From contig JACKML010000006.1 in assembly GCA_024235415.1 (NCBI GenBank), positions 62,001 through 126,000 of the forward strand: a stretch of 64,000 nucleotides of DNA. The letters run 5' to 3'. The notes beneath the pieces are model-generated. The model saw only the letters and a program-made list of their open reading frames with translations. It was not told where the DNA came from and ran no database searches. This DNA comes from Chromatiaceae bacterium. GTDB lineage: Bacteria; Pseudomonadota; Gammaproteobacteria; Chromatiales; Chromatiaceae. Position numbers and translations under genes: made by a program. This document shows positions 26,807-35,080 of this stretch, in pieces (positions within the stretch are counted from its first letter, which is position 1; every line of letters begins with the position of its first letter).

Positions 26807-28099
26807 CTAATCCGAACTGATCAGTGAGTGCACTTCGCGCACGTCTGCTGCTGCTTCCTCGAGGATGCGCAGTGAATGTGACGGTGTGAGTTCGCCCTGT
26901 GCCAGCTTGCAGAATGCGGGTACCTCATCAATACGCGGCAGTTGTGCCCGGTTGGGCGAACCGATCATTGCATGCAATTGGGCAAGGATCACGACATCGG
27001 CGTTGTCCGGTATCGCTGAACCCATGCGCAACCAGTCCTCCGCGTGCTCGACAACGTCCTGCAGTTCATCCAGCAGACCCCATCGTGTGAGTGTCTGTAT
27101 ACCGGCCTCGATTCGCAGATCGGCAATCACAAGATCGAGTACCTGCTCGCGTTCCGCGAGTAACGGAAACTCGCGAATCCCGTCGATCACTGCAACGGCG
27201 CCGATATCGTGGATCAGGCCCGCAAGCAAGGCCTGTTCCGGGTCGATGCCGGGCGTCACGCGACCCAGAACAAACGACAGCGCAGCCACCGAGGCGGAGT
27301 GTTGCCACAGTGCCTCCATGCGCCGCTTGAGTACTGGCGATTGGACCTTGAAGATGCTTTTCAACAGACAGCTGTAGACCAGGCTGCGGACTTTCTTGCG
27401 CCCCAGCCGCGCCGCGGCCTGCTGAACGCTGGTGATCTTGCTCAATCCGCCGAACGCCGCGCTGTTGACCACGCTGACAAGGCGCGCGGTCAGCGCCGGG
27501 TCGAGCTGAATCAGACGCGCGATATCCTCGTTGGTGGTTTCCGGGTCATCCATGACCTTGCCGATCTTCAGTGCGAGATCTGGCAGGCTCGGCAGTTCGC
27601 GCTGCCAGTTGCGGAAGCTCTTGCGCATTGCTGCCAGGGCCGCGTTCTCCTGTACGGTCAGCTGCAATGGATCGATGCGTGGATTCCGCAGCCCACTGGG
27701 GACCTTGCCGACGGACAGTGGCAGACTGAGGAATGTGCATGGCTCGGTGGCAAGCAGGCTGACCACGTCTTGCGCACGTGGCATCGGATAGCGTGCCGCT
27801 GCGGTACCGGCGCGTAGCAGCGACATCGTGCCGCTACGGGTCTGGATCTGGAGGCTGCCACGTTGCAGAAAGCTCCGCCGGTCCGGCGGCAGGGGATCTT
27901 TCAACAGGCCGGGATTCACCAGCGTCGTTTCGACCTGTTCCAGTGCAGCCTGGAGTTCCGCCGCTGGCAGGCTCGCATAGGGGCCCAGGGCGGCAAGCGT
28001 CTCTGTGCTGAGCCGGCTTGTTGATCTGCCAAGACGTTTCCCGAGTCCAAACAAAATGGCTTTCCCGAATTTTGTCCCGTCGACCCTGCGGGAATTCAT
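26807..28099 (-). CDS. HDOD-domain protein, paralogue A
   Basis: A 430-residue cytosolic protein with an N-terminal region of about 190 residues that contains a weak cNMP-binding-like strand pattern (RRSFLQRGSLQIQTRSG). The HDOD domain follows (about 200-400): LPSLPDLALKIGKVMDD, NSAAFGG, and AGLIHDIGAVAVI with an intact HD. Compared with the next gene it shares long blocks such as KVRSLVYSC, MEALW and VAALSFVLGR, so the two are tandem duplicates. Its direct partner or target is unknown. Confidence 0.85.
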   Translation of the reverse strand: MNSRRVDGTKFGKAILFGLGKRLGRSTSRLSTETLAALGPYASLPAAELQAALEQVETTLVNPGLLKDPLPPDRRSFLQRGSLQIQTRSGTMSLLRAGTAAARYPMPRAQDVVSLLATEPCTFLSLPLSVGKVPSGLRNPRIDPLQLTVQENAALAAMRKSFRNWQRELPSLPDLALKIGKVMDDPETTNEDIARLIQLDPALTARLVSVVNSAAFGGLSKITSVQQAAARLGRKKVRSLVYSCLLKSIFKVQSPVLKRRMEALWQHSASVAALSFVLGRVTPGIDPEQALLAGLIHDIGAVAVIDGIREFPLLAEREQVLDLVIADLRIEAGIQTLTRWGLLDELQDVVEHAEDWLRMGSAIPDNADVVILAQLHAMIGSPNRAQLPRIDEVPAFCKLAQGELTPSHSLRILEEAAADVREVHSLISSD

Positions 28100-28293
28100 G
28101 TGCCCCGTGGGTCCTCAGGACCGAGTTGGTCGATTGCCTCAGCCGCCGCAACCAAATGGCGGGTCACGAGACTGGTGGTTTCCGACGGCGAGGCGTTACC
28201 GTACCGTGTGGACAGCAATATCCCGGCGTCTCCAGTCTAGCGGCGAGCGCCTGGAATTCTTGACGCAGGGGCTTGACGGTAGGCGCGTGCTGA
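28100..28293. other. Spacer between tandem HDOD genes
   Basis: This 194-nt gap contains no supported gene. I see no clear terminator. It should hold the promoter of paralogue A if the two HDOD genes are transcribed separately. Confidence 0.4.
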
Positions 28294-29583
28294 TCAGCTG
28301 ACGTTGAGAAGTGAGTGCACTTCCTGCACGTCTGCCTCAGCAGCCTCGAGGATGCTCAGCGAATGGTGTGGCGTCAGCCGTCCACGTGCCAGTTTTTTAA
28401 ATGCCGGCACACTGTCAATGCGTGGCAGCGCCGCCTGACGGGGCTGGCCGATCGATGCGTGCAGCAGCGAGAGCTGAACCACGTCGGTGTTGTCGGGTAT
28501 CGCAGTACCGAATCGCCGCCAGTTCTCGGCATTCACGATCACATCGGTGAACTCGTCCTGCAGCCCCCATTGCCGCAGTGAAAGGACACCGGCCTCGGTG
28601 CGCAGACTGGCGATTACATAGTCGAGTACCTCGTCGCGGCGAGCCAGCAGCGGGAAGTGTTTCAGGCCGCCGATCACCGCAACGGTCCCGATATCGTGGA
28701 TCAGTGCCGCAAGCATTGCCTGTTCCGGGTCGACGCCCGGCGTCTCACGACCGAGCACGAACGACAGCGCGGCGACATGTGCGGAGCGCCGCCACAGTGC
28801 CTCCATGCGTTTGGTCAGGCCGTTGGAGTTGATCTTGAAGATGCTTTTGATCAGGCAGCTGTAGACCAGGCTGCGGACCTTCTGCCGTCCCAGGCGTGTC
28901 GTCGCCTGGTTGATGGTCGAGATCTTTTTGAAACCGCCAAAAGCCGGGCTGTTGACGATACTCATCAGGCGCGCCGTGAGTGAGGGGTCGAGCTGGATCA
29001 GTCGCGCGATGTCTTCATTGGCATTGTGGGGATCGTCGATCGCCTTGCCGATCTTCAGTGCCAGGTCTGGCAGGCTGGGCAGTTCGCAGCGCTGCTTGCG
29101 GAAATTGCCTGCGAGCTGCTTCAGGGCATCGGCCTCGGCGAGGTCCAGTTTCGGAGCGGCCGGCGGTGGCGGCGGTGCTGCCGGAGCCTCGGCTGTCATC
29201 GGTACGGTGAGAAGTGTGCAAGGCTCGGCGGCATACATGCTGATCACCGCTGGCTTCAACGGCAGCGGGTAGCGCGCCTGCGGTGAATCGGCCTTGAGCG
29301 CAAGGACGAAGCCGGTCTGTGTCTGGAACTGCAGGCTGCCGCGTTCCAGAAACACGCGTCGGTCTCGCGGGAGATCCTCACTGACCAGTCCCTCTTTGAC
29401 ACGGATGCGCCCGACCTGACGTAGCGTGGCCTTGAGCTGGGCGACGGACAAACCCTGATAGGGCGGCAGTGCGGCGAGCCCATTCGCGTCCAGATGGTGC
29501 GCCTTGGCGCCGCGGCCAATCCATTGTGCAAACACGTGTGTCGATCCATTGGCTGTGGGGCCGGCCGCATGTCGTTGCGCCAT
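28294..29583 (-). CDS. HDOD-domain protein, paralogue B
   Basis: A 429-residue protein when started at the ATG at 29583. This start makes it one residue shorter than paralogue A and keeps it clear of the divergent hydrolase gene; a longer open frame upstream runs antisense through that gene and is rejected. The N-terminal region ends in a proline/alanine-rich linker (about residues 160-175). The HDOD domain (about 200-400) includes LPSLPDLALKIGKAIDD, NSPAFGG and AALIHDIGTVAVI. It is a clear tandem duplicate of paralogue A, with divergence concentrated in the linker and N-terminus. Confidence 0.85.
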   Translation of the reverse strand: MAQRHAAGPTANGSTHVFAQWIGRGAKAHHLDANGLAALPPYQGLSVAQLKATLRQVGRIRVKEGLVSEDLPRDRRVFLERGSLQFQTQTGFVLALKADSPQARYPLPLKPAVISMYAAEPCTLLTVPMTAEAPAAPPPPPAAPKLDLAEADALKQLAGNFRKQRCELPSLPDLALKIGKAIDDPHNANEDIARLIQLDPSLTARLMSIVNSPAFGGFKKISTINQATTRLGRQKVRSLVYSCLIKSIFKINSNGLTKRMEALWRRSAHVAALSFVLGRETPGVDPEQAMLAALIHDIGTVAVIGGLKHFPLLARRDEVLDYVIASLRTEAGVLSLRQWGLQDEFTDVIVNAENWRRFGTAIPDNTDVVQLSLLHASIGQPRQAALPRIDSVPAFKKLARGRLTPHHSLSILEAAEADVQEVHSLLNVS

Positions 29584-29751
29584 GGTTTGTGGCCGGCGTG
29601 GGTTTTCCGGGCGCCCGCTGCGATTGCATGGCGGTGCACTACCCCCTGCCATCGCACCCGGAGGGTCGGACGGGCGGGGTGTATGGCAGCGCCAGGCGCC
29701 GGCGGCAGGCCGTTTTGCTAATTCCGTAGCGGCCGGGGTACGCTTTCCTTT

Positions 29752-30393
29752 ATGAAAGTACGCATCATCCCTGTGACTGCCTATGAGCAGAACTGCTCCC
29801 TTTTGTGCTGCGAATCGACCGGCAAGGCGGCCGTTGTCGATCCCGGTGGCGAGCCCGGGCGCATTCTGGCCGCGGCCGAGGAGGCGGGCGTTGAGCTGGA
29901 GAAGATCCTGGTCACACACGGTCATTTCGACCATGCCGGTGCGGTTGGCAGCATGGCGCGTGAGCTCGGCCTGCCAATCGAGGGACCACACCAGGACGAC
30001 CGTTTCCTGCTCGACACGATTCCGCAGTGGTGCCGCCAGTTCGGTTTTCCGCCCGGCGAGTCTTTCGTGCCGGGGCGCTGGCTGGATGAGGGCGACCAGG
30101 TGTGTTTTGGTGAACAGACACTCGATGTCCACCACTGTCCCGGTCACACGCCTGGGCATGTGATCTTTTTTCACCGCCGGGACCGGATTGCGATCGTCGG
30201 CGACGTGATCTTCAAAGGTTCGATCGGACGAACCGACTTTCCGCGTGGCGACCATGCAACATTGCTGCGCTCGATCCGGGACCGACTCTGGCCGCTTGGC
30301 GACGACGTCACGTTGCTGCCGGGGCATGGCCCGACCACGACTGTGGGTGAGGAGAGGGCGCACAATCCCTTCCTGCAGGGGACCTACGGCTGA
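29752..30393 (+). CDS. Metallo-beta-lactamase fold hydrolase (YcbL/glyoxalase II-like)
   Basis: A cytosolic 213-residue zinc hydrolase. The binuclear metal motif THGHFDHAG (about residues 61-69) is followed by further ligands in CPGHTPGHV, IVGDVIF and LPGHGPTT. The length and lack of a C-terminal glyoxalase extension match the short YcbL type, which can hydrolyse thioesters such as S-lactoylglutathione. A candidate promoter TTGCTA(18)TACGCT at 29715-29744 places transcription start almost at the ATG, and no ribosome site is visible. The natural substrate is uncertain. Confidence 0.88.
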   Translation: MKVRIIPVTAYEQNCSLLCCESTGKAAVVDPGGEPGRILAAAEEAGVELEKILVTHGHFDHAGAVGSMARELGLPIEGPHQDDRFLLDTIPQWCRQFGFPPGESFVPGRWLDEGDQVCFGEQTLDVHHCPGHTPGHVIFFHRRDRIAIVGDVIFKGSIGRTDFPRGDHATLLRSIRDRLWPLGDDVTLLPGHGPTTTVGEERAHNPFLQGTYG

Positions 30394-30435
30394 GCGGCCA
30401 TCGGATGTGCCGTCTCTGAAGTTGCCGCCCTGCCT

Positions 30436-31182
30436 GTGTCGAACCTCGATATCCTTCTCGCCGCTGCGGCGGTCTTCTTCGCCTATCTGGTGCGCGGTAT
30501 TACCGGTTTCGGCTCCGCACTGGTAGCGGTGCCGCTGCTGGTGCAGCTGGTGCCGCTGACGTTTGTCGTGCCGTTCATTGCCACGCTGGATGTTATTGCT
30601 GCCCTGGTGCTGACCGGCAACGGACTGCGCGACCGCAGCGTGCGCTGGTCAGAGGTTGGCTGGTTGCTGCCCGGTTCGCTGCTCGGCATCGTGGTTGGAT
30701 TGCAGCTGCTGGTGAATGTCAATCCAGATCTGTTGCTGACTGCGCTTGGCCTGTTCGTCGTGTTTTTCGGTCTGCGCAGCCTGCTCGGCCTGCAAGGTGA
30801 ACGGATCATTTCACGGCGCTGGGCCTTGCTGGCAGGCGCGGCGGGCGGTGGTATTGGCGCAGTGTTTTCGACCGGCGGTCCGCCCTACGTGATCTATCTG
30901 GGTCATCGGTTACGCGACAAGGCGGCGATGCGCGCCACGCTGTCGGCGATCTTCCTCATCGATGGTGGGTTCCGTCTGATAGCGGTCTTGCTTGCCGGGT
31001 TGCTGTGGCAACCGCACATGGCCTGGTTTCTGCTCGGCGCCCTGCCGCTGATGGGTGCTGGGCTGGCACTCGGTAACCTGGTGCATATCGGGTTGAGCGC
31101 GCGCCAGATGGCGATGACACTGGGCGTGTTGCTGGTGGGTAGCGGGGTCTCGCTGTGGCTGCGGGTGTGGTTGGTTGACTGA
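30436..31182 (+). CDS. TSUP (TauE/SafE) family membrane permease
   Basis: A 248-residue integral membrane protein with about eight hydrophobic helices. It starts with GTG and carries the family motif RGITGFGSALVAVPLL in the first helix pair and TGGPPYVIYL at the matching place in the second half. Family members export or import sulfite, sulfoacetate or other sulfur-containing organic anions. A sulfur-related role is plausible but no sulfur gene is adjacent. It follows the hydrolase gene by 42 nt and may be cotranscribed. Confidence 0.87.
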   Translation: MSNLDILLAAAAVFFAYLVRGITGFGSALVAVPLLVQLVPLTFVVPFIATLDVIAALVLTGNGLRDRSVRWSEVGWLLPGSLLGIVVGLQLLVNVNPDLLLTALGLFVVFFGLRSLLGLQGERIISRRWALLAGAAGGGIGAVFSTGGPPYVIYLGHRLRDKAAMRATLSAIFLIDGGFRLIAVLLAGLLWQPHMAWFLLGALPLMGAGLALGNLVHIGLSARQMAMTLGVLLVGSGVSLWLRVWLVD

Positions 31183-31280
31183 GCACGTGAAGGCGTCTTC
31201 GGCCGGCCCCGTTGCGCATCAACCACCTCGGATTGTGGTCGAGAGACCTTGCGGGTCGTGCGACCTGATCGCGTATCCCA

Positions 31281-34200
31281 TCAGGACAGTGACTGCATCA
31301 GGCGTTCGAATTCGTGCGGCGGCAACGGCCGGCTGAACAGGTAGCCCTGGTAATATTGGCAACCGTTGTCGGCAAGAAACTTCGCCTGCTCTTCAGTTTC
31401 AACGCCCTCGGCCACAACCCGCATCTTCAGGCTGTTCGCCATTGCGATGATGGTCGCCGCAATCTCTGAATCGCTGGAGTCGCCGGGGATGTCGCGGACG
31501 AAGCTGCCGTCGATCTTCAGTTCGTCGATCGGGAAGCGCTTGAGGTAGGCTAGCGATGAATAACCGGTGCCGAAGTCGTCGATAGCGAGGCGCACGCCCA
31601 GCGCCTTCATCGAATGCAGCAATGCAACCGTCTTCTCGCCATGTCCCATGATCATGCTCTCGGTCAGCTCCAGCTTGACCCTTTCTGCGGGCAGATCATG
31701 ACGCCTAATCGCATCGGCAATCTGGGCGACCAGTGTGTCGTCCTGCAACTGCCTGCCGGACAGGTTGATGGCCATGCAGAAGTCCGTGAGTCCCATTTCC
31801 CGCCAGGCGCGGAACTGTGTACAGGCCTCTTCGATCACCCAGGCACCCAGTGGCAGGATCAGCCCTGTCTCTTCGGCCAGGGGGATGAAGTCGGCCGGCG
31901 ACACCATGCCAACGGCTGGGTCGTTCCAGCGCAACAATGCCTCGCATCCGACCATCTTCCCTGTTGCGACCTCAATCTGCGGCTGGTAATGCAGTACGAA
32001 CTCTTCGCCGCCGATGGCACGACGCAGGTTCGATTCGAGCAGCAGGCGTCGGTTGACGGTCTCGGTAAGTGCCGGGGTGTAAAAGCGGAAGGTGTTGCGA
32101 CCGTGCTCTTTCGCCTGATACATCGCGGAATCCGCGTGCTGAATAAGCTCGGAGGCTGTGGTGCCATCCTGCGGAAAGACGCTGATCCCGATGCTGGCAC
32201 CGATGTAGATATCCTTCGCATCGGGCAGGCTGAAAGGCGCGTCCAGCAGTTGGATCAGTTTTTGCGCGATCTTCGCTGCGTCGTCGGGGCGCCTGCTTTG
32301 ATCCAGAATTACCAGGAACTCGTCGCCCCCCAGTCGGCCAAAGGAATCGTCGCCGCGCAGGTGGGATTGCAGGCGCTTCGCGATGTCCTGTAAGAGTCGA
32401 TCACCGACCGGATGCCCGAGGCTGTCGTTGACGTTCTTGAACCGGTCGATGTCAATGAACAGCACCGCCACCTGCGCGCGCTCGCGGCGTGAATGGGCAA
32501 TGGCGTGTTCGAGCCGAGAGTGGATCAACAGGCGGTTGGGAAGACCGGTCAGCGGATCGAAATGCGCCAGCTGTTCGATATTCGCCTCGGACTTCTTCAG
32601 TTGGCTGACATCGGTCATCACCCCGACGTAGTTTTTCGGTTTTCCGACGTTGTCTCTGACAGTGCTCAAAGTGAGCAGCTGCGGATAGACCTCGCCACTT
32701 TTTCGGCGATTCCATATCTCGCCCTGCCAATGACCCTGTTCAAGGAGGGATGCCCACATCGCCTGGTAAAAGGCCTCGTCCTGCCGACCAGACTGCAGCA
32801 ATCCAGGATTTCGCCCTATGACCTCCGATTCTTCGTAGCCGGTGATCTCGGTGTAGGCACGATTGACCGCGATGATGCGGGGTTGCAGGTCCGTGATCAC
32901 CACGCCCTCATTCGTACTCGCGAACACCGCAGCCGCCTGACGCAGGTCGGTATCGGCGTTGGCACGCTGAACCGCCAGCCCGCTGATGCGGGCGAACTCG
33001 TCGATCAGCTGCAGATCGTTCTGGTCGGGCGCGCGCACGTCGTTGTAATAGATCCCGAACGTGCCCAGAACACTGCCGTCCCTGTCTTTGAACGGGATCG
33101 ACCAGCAGGCCCGGATGCCGGCCTGGCGTGTCAGCGCGGTATAGGCGGCCCAGTATGGATGGGTGAATACATCCTCCACAACGACCGGTTCGCCGAGCGC
33201 CGCCGAGGTACCACACGAGCCGTTTCCCACCTGCGGCTTGAGGCCGTCGACGGCATCGTTGAAAAAGTCAGGGAGGCTGGGGGCCGCAACGGTGTAGAGG
33301 ATGTCCCGTTTGCTGTCGCGTAACAGGATGGATACCCTCATGTCAGGGCGGATTGCCTCCAGCTGCTCGGCGATCAGCAACAGAATAGAGTCGATATTGC
33401 GTCCGGCAACCAGCCCATCAAGTGCCGCCATGCGCGTTTGCGCAATCTGCTCGGTCTGTTTCTTCTGAGTGACGTCGTGCCATGCCCCCAGCGCCTCGAC
33501 AGGGGAGCCGTCGCCGCTGGTGTCGAGCAGTCGCAGTTCATCGTGAATCCAACGTGTATTTCCATCGCGATCGAGCAGACGGTAGTCATGCTCAACCGAA
33601 CCATCGCGCAACAATGTCGTGAAACTGGCCGAGCTCATCTCCAGGTCGTCAGGGTGCAGGTGTTGCGGCCACCAGCCTCGATGGAGGACCTCTCCGACCT
33701 CGAAACCAAACAGGCGCTTGATGTTGGCACTGACCCAGGTCGGAGTGGCGGCACCGGCGTCGATTCGCAGTGTGTACAGCACTACCGGGCTTTCTTCGAG
33801 CAGGTAATTGAGATGACGGGAGGTCTCGTTCAGCGCCTGCTTTTCGCGCACCAGTTCTGACTGCCGGTGGACCATTTCGAGCGTCGGCGCAAGCTCGTAC
33901 AGGTAACCTGGATGTTTTGCGATGTAGCCATCGACGCCGAGATTGATCGCCTGGGCGGCGATCTTCTCGCTGCCTTGCCCTGACACGACGACAATCGGCA
34001 AGGTCAGTCCACGCTCCACCCGGATTGCCCGGACTGCGTCCAGTGCATCGATGCCAGGCAAGCGGTAATCCAGCAGGACCACGTCGAACGGCGCGGGATG
34101 CTGATCATCGGGCGGCAGGTGACTGAGGGCCAGTGTTGCGTCGGGAACGATGGTCAGCCGGATGTAGGGTGCATGCCTTTCAATGTGCCGCCGGGTAAGG

Positions 34201-34640
34201 TCGGCATCGGCTGCGTTGTGTTCGGCATACAGCACGCGCAGTGTTCGAGACTGGCGCGACGAGCGCTCTTTGGAACGTGCGATGGCGCTGTTCAGGGTGC
34301 TGCCCAGGCGTGCGAAGGCCTCGATGTCTTTCGGTACATAGTCGTCAGCCCCTGACTGCAGCGCCGCGATTGCCGATTTCTGGTCTCCGGAGCCGGTCAG
34401 CATGACCACGGCGAGTGGCAACTGGCGTTCGCGAATCTCGTTGAGCAGTTCGAGACCACTGCCATCGGGCAGCATCAGGTCGACCAGGATGGCGTTGAAA
34501 CGCTTCGGGTTCTGCAGCAGATCACGCGCCTCTTCCAGACTGCCTGCGACCTCGATGACCGAGTCCGGCGAAGTGCGTTGCATGGTGCGCGCCACGAGGT
34601 CGACGTCCGTCCTGTTGTCTTCAACGTGCAGAATTCGCAT
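31281..34640 (-). CDS. REC-REC-PAS-GAF-PAS-GGDEF-EAL response regulator
   Basis: A 1119-residue soluble c-di-GMP regulator. Two receiver domains come first, with phospho-acceptor aspartates in ILVDLMLPDGSG (about 52) and VLLDYRLPGID (about 190). PAS (about 270-390), GAF (about 410-570) and a second PAS (about 575-690) follow. The GGDEF domain has an intact RLGGDEFLVIL (about 770). The EAL domain has CEALLRW (about 900) and DDFGTGYSSLAYLKRFP. ATG 34640 is preferred over an upstream TTG because GGTGA lies 9 nt before it. It is the last gene of a kinase-regulator-effector operon. Confidence 0.92.
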   Translation of the reverse strand: MRILHVEDNRTDVDLVARTMQRTSPDSVIEVAGSLEEARDLLQNPKRFNAILVDLMLPDGSGLELLNEIRERQLPLAVVMLTGSGDQKSAIAALQSGADDYVPKDIEAFARLGSTLNSAIARSKERSSRQSRTLRVLYAEHNAADADLTRRHIERHAPYIRLTIVPDATLALSHLPPDDQHPAPFDVVLLDYRLPGIDALDAVRAIRVERGLTLPIVVVSGQGSEKIAAQAINLGVDGYIAKHPGYLYELAPTLEMVHRQSELVREKQALNETSRHLNYLLEESPVVLYTLRIDAGAATPTWVSANIKRLFGFEVGEVLHRGWWPQHLHPDDLEMSSASFTTLLRDGSVEHDYRLLDRDGNTRWIHDELRLLDTSGDGSPVEALGAWHDVTQKKQTEQIAQTRMAALDGLVAGRNIDSILLLIAEQLEAIRPDMRVSILLRDSKRDILYTVAAPSLPDFFNDAVDGLKPQVGNGSCGTSAALGEPVVVEDVFTHPYWAAYTALTRQAGIRACWSIPFKDRDGSVLGTFGIYYNDVRAPDQNDLQLIDEFARISGLAVQRANADTDLRQAAAVFASTNEGVVITDLQPRIIAVNRAYTEITGYEESEVIGRNPGLLQSGRQDEAFYQAMWASLLEQGHWQGEIWNRRKSGEVYPQLLTLSTVRDNVGKPKNYVGVMTDVSQLKKSEANIEQLAHFDPLTGLPNRLLIHSRLEHAIAHSRRERAQVAVLFIDIDRFKNVNDSLGHPVGDRLLQDIAKRLQSHLRGDDSFGRLGGDEFLVILDQSRRPDDAAKIAQKLIQLLDAPFSLPDAKDIYIGASIGISVFPQDGTTASELIQHADSAMYQAKEHGRNTFRFYTPALTETVNRRLLLESNLRRAIGGEEFVLHYQPQIEVATGKMVGCEALLRWNDPAVGMVSPADFIPLAEETGLILPLGAWVIEEACTQFRAWREMGLTDFCMAINLSGRQLQDDTLVAQIADAIRRHDLPAERVKLELTESMIMGHGEKTVALLHSMKALGVRLAIDDFGTGYSSLAYLKRFPIDELKIDGSFVRDIPGDSSDSEIAATIIAMANSLKMRVVAEGVETEEQAKFLADNGCQYYQGYLFSRPLPPHEFERLMQSLS

Positions 34641-34648
34641 GGGGTCGT

Positions 34649-35080
34649 TCACCGCGGCGGGAAGTTGAGTAGGCACCAATAGAGTTCGATATGCGTGGCC
34701 ACGTCCATGAACTTCTCGAAGTTCACCGGTTTCACGATGTATGAGTTGGCGTGCAGGCGGTACGCCGTCTGTACGTCGGCGTCTTCGTTGGACGAGGTCA
34801 GGACGACGATTGGCAGTTCGGCGCTTGCTGCATGGTTGCGGTACTGGCGCAACACTTCAAGGCCATCGACCCTTGGCAACTTCAGGTCGAGCAGGATTAC
34901 CAGTGGGAGTGGCTCGCCGGCTTCCCAGCGCGGAATCCATGCCAGCGCCTCGTCGCCATCGCGGGCGATCTCGACCGGATTGACCAAATTTCTGCGTGCG
35001 AAGGCACGCAGTGTCAGATCGACATCGACAGGGTTGTCTTCGACCAGCAGGATTGGACGATTGCTGAATTCGCTGGTCAT
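34649..35080 (-). CDS. Single-domain response regulator (Rcp1-like)
   Basis: A 143-residue receiver-only protein that passes phosphate between a kinase and its targets. The acidic pocket is LLVEDNPVDVDL, the phospho-acceptor is in LLDLKLPRVDGLEVL, and the conserved lysine is in YIVKPVNFEKF. The ATG at 35080 overlaps the kinase stop codon by 4 nt, fixing the start. The gene downstream begins 8 nt after this stop. The long loop before the fourth strand is typical of regulators paired with PAS/GAF-rich kinases. Confidence 0.93.
   Translation of the reverse strand: MTSEFSNRPILLVEDNPVDVDLTLRAFARRNLVNPVEIARDGDEALAWIPRWEAGEPLPLVILLDLKLPRVDGLEVLRQYRNHAASAELPIVVLTSSNEDADVQTAYRLHANSYIVKPVNFEKFMDVATHIELYWCLLNFPPR

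Noticed and set aside
29584..30363. N-terminal extension of HDOD paralogue B
   Set aside because: The extension is antisense to the well-supported metallo-beta-lactamase gene. Starting at 29583 gives a length matching its tandem paralogue.
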